Assembly: GCF_958298935.1 (NCBI RefSeq)
Contig: NC_084935.1
Span: 7,636,001 to 7,700,000 of the forward strand
Length of the DNA stretch: 64,000 nucleotides
Reading direction: 5' to 3'
DNA from: Phragmites australis
Lineage: Eukaryota; Streptophyta; Magnoliopsida; Poales; Poaceae
Under the pieces are notes generated by a model, which was given only the letters and a program-made list of their open reading frames with translations, was not told the origin of the DNA and did not search any database. The position numbers and the translations under genes were made by a program. How positions within the stretch are numbered: position 1 is the first letter of the stretch; every line of letters starts with the position of its first letter. Shown piece after piece: positions 46,061 to 57,299 of the stretch.

Positions 46061-47200
46061 GTCACATTGAAGTTAGAAAGCATCATTTAAAATCATGAAT
46101 TTTATAAAAAAAACCAATTATATTATATATTGGCATTCACAAGAATTGTTCATGCATTTTATTCTATCCATGTACAGTCTACATCAAACAATACTTACAT
46201 CCATACACTTTGGTAATGAAATGGTGAGAACAAGGTAAAAGATTTACACATTACACTTCAAAAAACTAAGAGCTTTGTATCTAAGAATTTATTTTCCATT
46301 CAATTGTTTGAACTCACTTGTACTCATCCAACATCAAACCTGCACCAAGAGTTTATAATAAAAATTTTCAGCAATTAATAGAGCTGGTAAGTTACCGACA
46401 AAATATCTTTTGTGAGAGTGCCCCTTCTAATTAAATACCACAGGAAAACCATGATTTTTAACTTAAAAAACGATATACTCTATTGAAGCCATGATTCATA
46501 CCTGTAGCATGCAAAGACCATTTGAAAACATATGCTTGGTCATTAAGTCGCATTATGACAGAGATACTTGGATAATCATCAGTTGTGAAGCTAGAAGGGA
46601 GAAAGATCCTGGTACATCACTTCACAAAGTTTACAATATTTAAAGAATACGCAACAAATTATGGGCTAGTAACAAGTATAATCTCTTTTGGACTTGGATA
46701 AAGCCACTGATAATCATATGTCAGTACAGAAAGTCAAGGACAGCAATGACCACACAAGATCGACTAAGGTGATACATGGAATTGAGGCTTGCCTTGCGTG
46801 AGATCACTTTCCAGACCATCTTAGTAGTGTGCGAGGATAAGACGAAATCTAAAGTGACGCTAACACCAAATCATCATAGGTTCGACCATGGCCGCATCTA
46901 GCTTCAAGTATATTTCTAGTCTGTTCCGCTTTGTAAAAATGTATATCTATTATATTGGCAAGCCAGCAAGGGTAGTGCACAAATGTGATGGTGTTTTCAG
47001 AAACATATGCATACGGGATACAATTTCAAGGTGGAGTATGTACATGAGATTTGAAATCAGGCTGTCGGACAAAAAAGGTTCACTGGAGTCTGGACTGGAG
47101 CAAGAGTATCCCATCTCCGGACCAACTTCTTTCTGTACCCGAAGGGGTTGTTGGCCAGGCCGGCTCTGCACGACCATAGGCCATCTCTCTTTGAGAGGCC
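46061..47200. other. AT-rich DNA, no gene recognised
   Basis: Possibly the interior of the CACTA-like element. The long frame starting at 46888 begins in non-coding-looking AT-rich sequence and lacks a known domain over this part. Confidence 0.35.
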
Positions 47201-47204
47201 CACA

Positions 47205-47412
47205 GCCCACCACCTTCTCCTCATCTCCCGCCCGCTCTCCGCTTCCCACATTGGCCGTTGCCTCCGACTCCCAATCCCCTGCTGCTCCTCGAGGCTCGAG
47301 CAGATCTAGTCTGCTATTTAACAACGGCGTCCAAGGGCGAGGCGCTTTGGCGTCTACTTCGGCCATGTCGAGGGGAGGAAGAACTAGGAGCAAAGTTTAC
47401 CATGTTTTCACA
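47205..47412 (+). other. possible captured first-exon fragment
   Basis: A GC-rich stretch reads like a 5' leader followed by an ATG (47365) opening M-S-R-G-G-R and running to 'CSSEG' at a GTAAAG splice-donor-like site (47427). The part before the ATG is also open. I do not recognise the product, and no second exon is visible, since LTR-like sequence starts soon after. It may be a gene piece carried by a transposon. Confidence 0.3.
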
Positions 47413-47559
47413 TGCTCATCAGAGGTAAAGCTTCTCGTATAGCTCGATTATTTCAATCGTCGATATCGAAAGACTGGCTTATGACGTAAGCAAGCAGCGG
47501 GAAATCACGTTTTAAAAAAGGTGTAAAGTGGTTTTATGATTTAGTCTCAATATTATGTA

Positions 47560-49080
47560 AAGGATAGATGTAGCGAAAATAGTTTTATTAGGTTATGATT
47601 ATGATTTTAGTGATTAATGATAATATAGTCATTGAGACTAATATATTTGTCAAGTATATATTTTAGTATGTCTAATAGATGCAATACATAAAGAAGTCAC
47701 CGTAACCGAAATAAAGATTGACTGAATTGGAGAAATCCTAGGAAAATTGCTCTCACCGAATGGTCCGATACTCTGTGTGTTGAACTCACTGGAGCATCTC
47801 TGACAAAGGGAGAGAGAAGACTGAAGACTTCACCGGATAGTCCGGTGCTCAGCAAGGTATAGCACCATAGCTTTATCTGCAGAGAAGAGCAGAACTAAAG
47901 AAGCCACCAGATAGTCCGATGTTAATGAAAAAGGTGCACACCAGAGTATTATGGCTCGGAACAAAAGAAGTTGAACTCAATGGAAGGTTCGGTGATCAGT
48001 AGAAGATATACATTGGAGCATTTCTTGCAGAAACAATTCCAAGTGTCGAAGAACGACGATGAACTAATCGGATGGTACGGTGTCAGGAGAAAATGCACCA
48101 GAGACTTACATCGGAGTAATTTACACAGAGAGGATGCAAAGACTCAGATGACTCAAATATACTCACCAAATAGTCTAGTGATAGAGATGTAGTATACACC
48201 GGACTGTTCGGTGTTCACAGAGGCTTTGAGTGGAATTCCAACAGCTAGTATTACTGTTCTCACCGGATCATCCGATGTTAACAGCTTTTATAAGTCGTTG
48301 GGAAAACGGCTAGTTGGCGAGTTTGAGGCTATAAATACCCCTCCACTTAGTTATTTAAAGGTGTGGCATGCTGTTGGAGTCTAGAGAAATACATAGACAC
48401 TTGAGAAGACATTCAAGCCATCAAAGTGCTTAAAGTGACCATCCAAGGCAATTAAACATAAGATTAGTAAGTTATTAGTGCTTATAGGTCTAGAGAGAGT
48501 GTTGCTAGATTGCTGCCTAGAGAGTGTATCAAGGATTGATCCTAGATTGTACCAAGTGGTATGTCGGTATCTTGGAGTCTTGGTGACTCGCCGACAACTT
48601 GAGTCAGAGTTGCTCGAGCTTGTTGGCCATCTGACTTGGTGTGGAGCGATAGTAAGACATATGTACGGAGACACGGAGACCTTGCCTTAGTGGCTTGGTG
48701 GCTCAAGAGCTGTGACTGGGTGCCTACCGGGAGTATATCCTTGGTGGAGCTCCAATGTGGACTAGAGGTAGCATTAATGTCATCGATACCATGGGATAAA
48801 AATCTCTTGTGTGAAGTTTGTCTCTCTACCTTACTTATGCTTCCGTATTTACATTCTTGCAATCTACATTTATGCATTTACTTTCCTAAAGTAGTTTGCT
48901 AGGATTGACTATAGGTTGCAAACCTTTTGAGCGATATAATAGACACACTAGATAAACCTAAAGCACATTTAGATAGAAATTAAAATAGATTTATCTTATG
49001 AAGTTTTTGGAGCCAATTAGGTTAGATTTTTTAAGTGTCCTAATCCACCCCACCCCTCTTAAAACGTCACCGATCCTCAT
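47560..49080 (+). mobile_element. LTR of a Copia-like retrotransposon, probably solo
   Basis: Built of many 'caccggatagtccg' and 'ccggtg' phrases typical of some grass LTRs, with a TATA box 'ggctataaatacccc' (about 48330) and a C-rich ending 'ccaccccacccctctta' (about 49045). Open frames inside are repeat-derived. Exact ends and target duplication were not resolved. Confidence 0.6.
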
Positions 49081-49113
49081 AATAGAAATGTTAGAGTACG
49101 CAGCAGCTTGGCC

Positions 49114-49600
49114 AAGGATTCAATGGGGAATTCCCCATTGGAGAATAGTTCCCTATTCCTGTCCCCAAACGAAAGAAAATTTCTTGTCTCTGTCCCCACC
49201 CCCGCTCACGGGAATATCTTCTCTCCATCACCGTCCCCGCGCGGGGAATAGGGAACCAACAGGGAACTGATCCCCGCTAACAATTGAATGGATGGGTGGT
49301 TGGGTGTTTGGCTGCTAGCCAATTGGACCTTGGGATGAGGTGGAGTGCAAGACATTGAATGGATGAGCCTTACATAGTTACATAATACAAGTATGCATAT
49401 ACAGGTATTATGGTCTAAATGAGTCCCCGCGGGAAAACGGGGATGTAGAATACTTCCCCATACCCATCTCCATTAGACCTGATGGGGATTATTTTTCTAC
49501 CATTTGTATCCTCACTGGGGACGAAATCTCCTCATCTCCGTCCCCTAATAGGGGAATTCCCTGCGAGGAATAGGGAATCGGGTCCCCCATTGACATCTTT
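49114..49600. mobile_element. hAT-like MITE, second diverged copy
   Basis: The same family as 19856-20292: start 'aaggattcaatgggga', end 'ttgacatcttt', and an interior of 'ggggaattccc' and 'cccc.tccccgc' phrases. Its right end abuts the TRIM LTR, so it probably inserted at the TRIM boundary. No clean 8-bp duplication was found. Confidence 0.65.
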
Positions 49601-50166
49601 AAGCCTAGCTCAGCTCGTTATACCCACGAGCCGACGCCCCAACCCAGATCTCAATGGGCGTGCTATACACACAGGCCAAATCAAAGCCACGACTAAGGTT
49701 CTAGTCTAACTCAACCCAAAAGACTAGCATGATAGGTAAGAGATCATCCGTCTTTTATGCTATGCTCCCTCATCATCAATTTCTGATGTGGGATTAAACC
49801 AACGATCTCCCCCATCACACATCGGGTCTTAAAAATCTCCCTCATCACACATAACCCATGTGATCCTTGAGACGTTTCGGGCTTACTAGCAACTATGCAA
49901 CCTTGGGGATGTTCCAGATTTACTAACTTTGGGCTCTGATACCATTTGTTAAGTTTTACAACAGCTAGGCCCAGCTCACTATACCCACGAGTCGATGCCT
50001 CAGCCCAGATTTCAATGAGCCTGCTATACGCACAAGTCCAATCGAAGCCACGACCAAGGTCTCGAACTAACTCAACCCAAAAGACTAAGCTAATAGGTGA
50101 GGGACCCTCCACCTTTTATGTCATGCTCTCCCGTCATTAATTTTTGATGTGGGACTAAATCCAATA
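49601..50166 (-). mobile_element. TRIM (terminal-repeat retrotransposon in miniature), about 565 bp
   Basis: Two direct repeats (about 49601-49803 and 49947-50166) share 'tatacccacgag.cgatgcc', 'acccaaaagact' and 'tgatgtgggactaaa'. They enclose about 140 bases with no coding capacity. A perfect primer-binding site on the minus strand, TGGTATCAGAGCCC (49931-49944), lies two bases inside the right LTR, which sets the orientation. Tiny size plus LTRs and PBS defines a TRIM. Confidence 0.88.
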
Positions 50167-50885
50167 AGAGGTGCACATGGCAACATTGTGAAGCACACAT
50201 CGAGATGAAGCTAAGTCATGAAGATGACGGGTCCGTTGGATGGACGGATCAAGAGTTGATCATTTTGTTCCTAGGGATAAGTAGTGAGTGTGTTAGTACG
50301 AGGGAATTTTAGGAAAATATCCTAAGATAGTCTATAAATAGATAGGGTTGGTTGTGTGAGCTTCTTGAGCTTTTATTTCCAGTTTGGAAAGAGCTCTAAG
50401 GATAGGAAGAGAAGAGAGAAAAGAGATGAGATTTTGAGAGAAAATTTGTATTCCAAACAAAAGAGGGACAGATGGTTTGGCTATAGTTCCACTCAAAATC
50501 CATGGAACAACTTGTTCTCTATTTCTTGTGTCTCTCTTTCTAGTCTATCTCTCTATTAGTTCATTTGCATGTTTTGCAAGTATTTTTTTTTGTTTTTGGG
50601 TGAGCTCTTTATGTGTGCAAGGATAGGGATATTGATCTAGCTATGATCTGGTTGCAAAGCCCCTAGCACATGTGAAGTTTTTGTAGATTTTGTCCAGTAT
50701 ACCCGGTTTAGCCTTTAGGCCTTTTCATGGAAATATTTTTACTTTCTTGTTCCCTTCGTTTTAGTGGTGATTTTATTGAGTTTTTGTGAGCCATGACCAG
50801 TGGGGATAATAACTATAACATCTAGTGTGTCCAACCCTCACAAGCTCAAAAAAAGTCAAGTTTTTTGGTGTTGCCTTGAAATAAT
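50167..50885 (+). mobile_element. LTR-like sequence related to 37.9-38.5 kb
   Basis: Has 'gaagctaagtcatgaa', a TATA box 'gtctataaatagat' (about 50331) and a downstream T-rich leader, like the 38-kb copy. No coding domain or paired LTR. Confidence 0.4.
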
Positions 50886-51620
50886 TGTCGGGGGATGATC
50901 CCTGATAATGAATCTAGGGTATACCAAATGGCATACGTGTTGATCTATGTTCCTTGTGAGTGTATATCGAACTGGACTAAAGAACACAAGGATTTATCCA
51001 GATTCAGACCTTCCGTAGAATAATAGCCCTACGTCATGTATATTGTCTTATGAATTGGGTGAACTTGTTACAAAGTCTGTTTTCTTTTTTCTACAAGCTG
51101 GGTCCTCACCCCGTTTATAAGCTAGGGGAAAAGATGTTCATACAAATAGACCATATCAAAATAGATGACAGACCTATGCCTGGCGAAGCCTAGCTATTTC
51201 TAACTCATCATGATGGTGGGTAAGCATGCCCACCTAGCTCTGGTCGTTCTGCACGCCATGTACCATCCCCAAACGCCGCCATGCTCACCCATCAGGCCAT
51301 CATGCGGCATTAAATGCTACGGGATGTGACACTGCAACACCACGCCGCCCCACGACCATGCTTCACCAAAAAAGAGAACATGGAGAAGGAAAATACTCAA
51401 GTGGCAGTATTAAATGAGACTTGACTAGTTAAATAAGTACCTACCCTACGACCAGCAAAGGCTGGACGTAGGGTCTCAGTCTGTGACCAGGGGGCTAGTC
51501 GCATGAGCCCCACCTTGATCGCGCAATGAGTCATGTGGTCTTAGAAATATCTATTATCGGCTAACATTTAGTGGTGTGGGGCCCACCCCGTAGGGCACCC
51601 CCTTATCTATTATACTGACA
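50886..51620 (+). mobile_element. Gypsy-type LTR, left copy, 735 bp
   Basis: Starts TGTCGGGG and ends ACTGACA. The block 51195-51620 recurs at 53440-53849 ('aagcatgcccacctagct' through 'ggggcacccc'), in direct orientation. It is followed by leader text 'gtagcccccaagct', typical next to such LTRs. Confidence 0.75.
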
Positions 51621-53380
51621 GTAGCCCCCAAGCTCCATCGTGGATGGGGTGGACTGAGTAGTTTGCCACAGTACACCATGGTCACTGCGCGAGGAGTGGT
51701 CATGGTCGGGCCTGGTTGCACCACTTGGATCCCAGGTGAACTCATGTTTGCCCTTGGGAGTGGTCGTTGATGCAGCCTGCTTTCGTGGTCGACTCAGGAA
51801 ACCGCATCCTGATGGGAGGTTAAATGTCCAAAGAGATAGAGATAGATAGAGAGAGAGAGAGAATGTGAGAAAGAATGTGGGAGAGAGAAACATTAATTTC
51901 CACTGGAACCAAGGGTATTTTTGTTCCCCACATGCAGCCTTTCGAATTTTGAGCGGATCGGACCCCACAACAGTTGAGATACCGTGGTGGCCCTTTAAAT
52001 TGGAGCACCCATGGTTCCCCATGAATCCTTTCATCACCTCCCTTAGTCTCTAATCTTTCTCTCTAGAGCCCTTCATCTCTGTCTATATTCTCACCCTCAC
52101 AGCATCTTCTATTGTCATCCGATGGCACGCACTAGCAGCAAGCCCATCTTCCCCGGATCCAAGTGCGATGCGACGAGGCTGCAGGTGATGTACGACATCG
52201 GCCTGCTCACCCGCGCCTTTCCACGGGGTACTACTCCTGGGAGAGTGCGTCTGCTCCCTACTAGGGGGAGATCGTGCTTTTCGTCTCATTCTTTTTGGCA
52301 GGCCTCATGCCGCCCTTCTCCGAGTTCTTCACAGCTGTTATCTCCTTTTATGACATTTGCCACCTCCATCTCAACCTCAACTCCATTATTATGCTAAGTA
52401 TCTTCACTCATCTGTGTGAAAACTTCATCGAGGTCAAACCATGCCTCGACCTCTTCCGGTTCTTCTACACATGCTAGTTGGTGATTAGGCCAACCACTAG
52501 AAGCTATGGGTTCTACCTTTGCGACAACGCCGCAGACTCTACATCGAGGTGGGCCTCAAGTCATCACAGTTGGGCTGAAGGGAGGATTAGTTCCACCTCA
52601 CGGCCGACAGCTCCTTGGACAACCTCCATGTGCCGAGTGTGCCGGCGCAGGTTACAGAGAACTGGGGGGATTTGCACATGACTACCCCAAAGACTGACCT
52701 TGGCCAAGCGGGTTGGCCATCTTCGAGAAGCCAGGCTGACAGGGTTGGACGTCGTCCGCTACTTCATCAAGCACCGGTTGTGCCTCCTGCAGAGACAAGC
52801 ACATCCAGTGTTTCTGTACTCCAGGCCGAACGATGTCACCCAAGAGAGCTTTACAGGTAACCCCACCGCCGTTTCCTTGATGTCGCCTTTTTATGTAGGT
52901 GTGCGACCTCTCACATCTCTTCTGTTATTCAAATCTTACTGACGACGTCGTCAACTCATGGATCTGAATTCTAATGTTGACTTCCCCGAGGAAAGATGGT
53001 CCTTCGACCAGCGCACTTCCGTTGTGTGATCTCACCCCATTGGAGAGAGCACAACACAAGATGGTAACTTTGACTTTTTCAAAATTCCCGCCCCAAGCCT
53101 TTTCATGAGTTAGATTTTCACGGTTGGCGCCATTGTAGGGCCTCATTGAGGTTGACGTTCTATGCCCAATCATCGATGAGGTTCTAGAGACCTCAAATCA
53201 GGCCGCCTTAGGGAGAGGACTTCACTGTGACCTCCATCCCGATGCCCAACAAGCATGACCTCACCTACTCCTAACCCAGCTGGTCGTGCCTCTGACCTGC
53301 GCGATAACGGCGATGGCCAAACTACCCTAAGCCAAATGTTGACTGCGGGCGAAGGTCTTGTGAGCAGTGTTGGTTAGCAG
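51621..53380 (+). pseudogene. Gypsy internal region with broken gag-proximal domain
   Basis: After a GA-rich microsatellite-like run (51840-51890), 52122-52950 encodes in shifting frames a domain I recognise as the 'putative gypsy type transposon' N-terminal region (Transposase_28-like): pieces such as 'LFVSFFLAGLMPPFSEFFTA', 'LCENFIEVKPCLDLFRFFYT' and 'LREARLTGLDVVRYFIKHR'. There is no protease or polymerase. Several stops and shifts make it non-functional. Confidence 0.7.
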
Positions 53381-53399
53381 CGAAGCGATCAGCCTTGCC

Positions 53400-53849
53400 T
53401 TAAGCCAGCCGGGGGTAAGCATGCCCACCTAGCTCATCTTGACGGTGGGTAAGCATGCCCACCTAGCTTTGATCATCTTGCACGCCCTATACCATACCCG
53501 AACGCCGTCATGCTCACCCATCAGGCCATTCCCCCGCAGCATTAAATGCTACGGGACGTGACACTGCAACACCATGCCACCCCACGACCATTCTTCATCG
53601 AAAGAGAGCGTCTAGGAATGGAAAATACTCGAGTGGGTAGCATTAAATGAGACTTGACTGGTTATATGAGTATCTGCCTTGCGACCAACAAGGGCTGACT
53701 GCAGGGTCTCAGTTTGCGACCAGAGGGCTGCTCGCACGAGCCCCGTCCTGATCGCACGATGAGTTATATGGTCTTGAAAATATCTACCGGCTAACATTTG
53801 AGGATGTGGGGCTCGCCCCGTGGGGCACCCCTTATCTTTCACACCGGCA
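53400..53849 (+). mobile_element. Gypsy-type LTR, right copy, 5' truncated
   Basis: Matches the 3' 420 bases of the left LTR and ends 'caccggca'. The first part of the LTR is missing. It starts with a small tandem duplication of 'gtaagcatgcccacctagct'. Together with 50886-51620 it brackets a nonautonomous, internally deleted element. Confidence 0.75.
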
Positions 53850-55330
53850 ATCATCAATTTTGAAAAAGCTTCAAACTTGTGACCCAGAGTTAATTCTTGT
53901 TGAAAAAAAAAACTCTAAACTCATCCACATGTCCTCTAAGTTCCGTAGGATTTGGAGTTGATCTGATAAGGTTTTGATCATTTTTGAAGTGGCTCGGTTT
54001 GGCTGAAATTCTGTACACTGTGATACTGTGCTGCACCGTATGTTACGGTCATGTCACCGTTCCTTAGGGTGACCCAAAATTCCTGTCTGCAGTCCAGCTC
54101 TCCAGCCAATCGGAGTTTGGTTTCGGCAGCACCTGTTCTGGTTTTTCTTGCATGCTACAGTAAGCAATGATCAATGTAATCATTAGCTTACTCATTAATT
54201 AAGCATTAGTTTAATCACTTGATCTCGCTGTTGCTGGTAGCAGTAGGCAGTAGCTGCATGCGAGTAGTCGTGCCTGGTCTCTGTTGCAGCTGCATGGTTC
54301 GTGTAGCAGCTGGCAGCAAGCTTTCTGTGTCTCGGTTTTGATCACTAGTTCGTGGTAGATGTTTTCGGTTCATGTAGCAGCTTGTGTTTGAGATAGTGTC
54401 AGCCGGCTGTGCGGTGTGCAGTCCCACCGCTCGTCCTCGTTTGCTTGCGAAGGATACGCATATGTATTAGAACATTCCTTTTAGTTGCTGCTTAGTAATT
54501 AGAAGCGGCCAATATAGCTTTTATTAGGAAAAATAGACAATTGTTAATCAACAGAGTATGATCTATCATAACTTTTACTTCTTGAGAAGCAGGAGGGAGT
54601 ACCTTAAAAGAGCTTGCCTTAACGGTAGGGTACGCACAGGCGATTCATCAACGTCGGCGACATCTAACCGACACTCGCAACTTGCAGCCTGTCTCACATA
54701 AATAATGCTCTGGGCAGCCTGCAACGCTGCATGCGCGCCAGATCGAAGCAGCGGACATTTTAGGCAAGGACGAGCACCTGAGCGGTGCGAGCACTGAGCA
54801 ACGGCGCGCGAGCAAATAAGCTGGCCGGAAGTGGCCGAACTGATAGCATAAGACGAATATTTTCAGATCTTGTCTGTTCGTCCGAAGGATCAGATGTGAT
54901 GTCTCGTCCGAATTTGACCCTATCGATGAGGCGCCGGCGTGGGGGCAACGACAACGAGGCTACCAACCGGCCGTGACGCAGATGTGCAGCCCGTCATCTG
55001 CTACTACATCGATTTCAGCTTTGGGAAGGGGAATATGGGGCACAGAATTTCAGTTAACGGTTCAGGCCCCCATTTAAAGCTCAGTTCTACCGAGCTTCAG
55101 AACAGAACATAAAAGTTTCTGTAACATTTCCAGATATATGCCTTCATATCGGTGCGATTTTGAATCTCATGGCAAAAGCTTTTTCATGGCGCATTGCGAA
55201 GGGTTGCATTTCATAGCTTATCTAAAAAGTTTATCCTCTAGGTGGATTCCAAAGAGGAAGGATTTCTATGTGCCAAAGCCTGGTTGGGCCGCATCAGTGC
55301 ACCCCTACTACAGGCGGAATCCCTGGGAAT
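53850..55330. other. intergenic DNA, no gene recognised
   Basis: Holds scattered repeat-like text (for example 'gtagcagtaggcagtagctg' near 54236 and other 'gtagcag' phrases up to 54390). The open frames at 54760-54976 and 55138-55368 show no known domain. Confidence 0.35.
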
Positions 55331-55334
55331 TTTT

Positions 55335-55605
55335 TAATATTACATTTTTTTACAGATTACAGAAATAGTACTGAAAACGTGAAAATATTAAAAGTAATAT
55401 CTATTCGTCCTACCGTATGGCGAAATATCGTTTTCACCGTACCGTATGGCGAAAATTGCTGACGTGGCACTGGCGGCAGCACTGGGGTTCATGGCTATAG
55501 TTATGAGACAGTTTTCGCTGTACGGTTTGGCAAAAATTAGTTATCGCCAAATATACGGCAAAAAATAAATGTTGCCAAACGGGAGGCCAGAAAAATCCCG
55601 CAGCA
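55335..55605 (+). mobile_element. unnamed repeat family, copy 2
   Basis: Shares with copy 1 and copy 3 the start 'ttaatattac', 'aatatctattcgtcctac', 'gtatggcgaaa' and 'gctgacgtggc'. It lacks the purine-rich tail of copy 1. No coding capacity. Confidence 0.75.
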
Positions 55606-55979
55606 TGGACCCTCCCTCCTGCGTGGGCCCGAGCCCTATCTCTTGCGTCATAATGGTCAAAATTTTTTGTTCTATCGACAAAATATTGTATCTTTTTTTA
55701 TTTTGCGATTGAACTTATTTATGAAATGGAATGGAAAGATGTAAAATAAATCGTAGAATCGCTTGTAGGACAATAGGAGGTAGCTGATAGATATTACATG
55801 GTAGGCTGCAGTAGTAGCTGTAAAGCATAAGTTTCGTAGAACCCGGTACAGAGGTTACATAAGCTGATGAACATTACATGTGATATGGGGTTTTTCGTCG
55901 TAGCGTGAATAGACCCTAACCATAAAGAGGTGCCGTCAATAAATATTGGCATGTACGGTACACCTAAAGAGTAACCTAA

Positions 55980-56660
55980 TAACGTGCCGCTACTAAACCA
56001 AGCATGCCTTAGAAAATGGAAATAGGTCGGGGTACAATAGATGCTCTCTACTAAGTACGCCTAGGATATTTGCCTTTTCTTTGGGCATCAGGTCACGTCG
56101 CCTTAGTGCGATGGGCCCTCTCTCGCTTCCTTTCCCTCCCTGCTTCGCTTGCTTGAGCCGCGGCGCGCTCCTTCGCGGCATTCCTGATGCGCTCGTCCTA
56201 CTGTTGCTTCATCAGTAGTCCATCCTGATGTCTCTCGTACTCTCAGCGTTGGTAAGCTTCCCTCTTCCACCGCATCTCCATGTCCACCCACCATTTCTGA
56301 TCCTCATTTTACTCCATGTCAAGCTATTGCCTGAAGTCACAGAGAGGTGCAGGAGACTGGACAAAAGAAACAAGAGGAGGGATTAGTAAGAGATTGCATA
56401 AAATCGTATGAAAAGACCCACATGAGTGATCTATGTCACTATACCGGTGGGTACTCGTATGGTCAATGTCGATACTTGTCGTACTCGTAGTTGGCATGCA
56501 TGAAAAAGCGTAGGCCATAGGTGCAGGATATGTCCTAGAACTCGCGAAGCCTACAAGGATCACCACAGAAGCACATCGGTGGTTCGACCCCTTGGGGGAT
56601 GAAAATCTTCCAATATTTCTTGGTGGAGCTGAGGAAGACATTTCAGTTGAGGGAGCTGAG
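55980..56660 (-). pseudogene. MULE-2 C-terminal or accessory region with Cys-rich motif
   Basis: On the minus strand, frame changes around 56500-56640 give a 'PP-x-CFCGDPC' type motif followed by 'YGLRFFM', like the Cys-rich zinc-finger tails of plant transposon proteins. A charged Arg/Lys/Glu-rich stretch follows (55993-56294). The frames are broken. Confidence 0.5.
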
Positions 56661-57299
56661 GTAGCAGTGGTCTATCCATGGATGATGGAGGTGTTATTTA
56701 TAATGGATGGAGGCTGGTGCATGGATTGAGTGCAAGGGCTTGGAGGGGGGGTGGAGCATAGAATGCCCTATGAAACCTGGAAAAGTTGTAGCACTGATGC
56801 GTGGTAGAGATTCCCTTTGGTAGCTCTTGCTTGGTGTAGTCATTTCATTCTGGAAAAGTTGGGCTAGTAGTTATTGTTTCCTCTGCAAGCAAGGCATGGA
56901 ATTCAATGAAATCATTGTCCTTAGAAATAAGGTCTTGGTAGATTGGTAAATCCTGGCTAATTTATTGAAGAAAGTAAAGTACATCAAATCAAGAGCCATC
57001 GTAAGCATTTGTTGCCTGTTTGTGGCTACAGTATCTAAGACAATATGCACTGTCCCATACCCTACTCGTACGCTGGCGAGCTCATCAATACTACAGTGTG
57101 TTGAGGTGACCCAACGCTGTCAACATTTTAGAATGACGTAACCTATCGCTGCAACCTTTTCAGAGCAATGTGACCACACGGTGCTGAATTGATAGAGTCG
57201 CACATGTAAAAGCTTCGGTTTGTTGCAGGAGCATTCGCATCATCCATTGAAAACTTGCCCTACGTTCACCTCATGAGTGAAAATTCTGGTATCTCTCCC

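Noticed and set aside
46888..47442. 184-codon plus-strand frame
   Set aside because: Its first two thirds look non-coding and no domain is recognised; only the 3' part is kept as a possible exon fragment.
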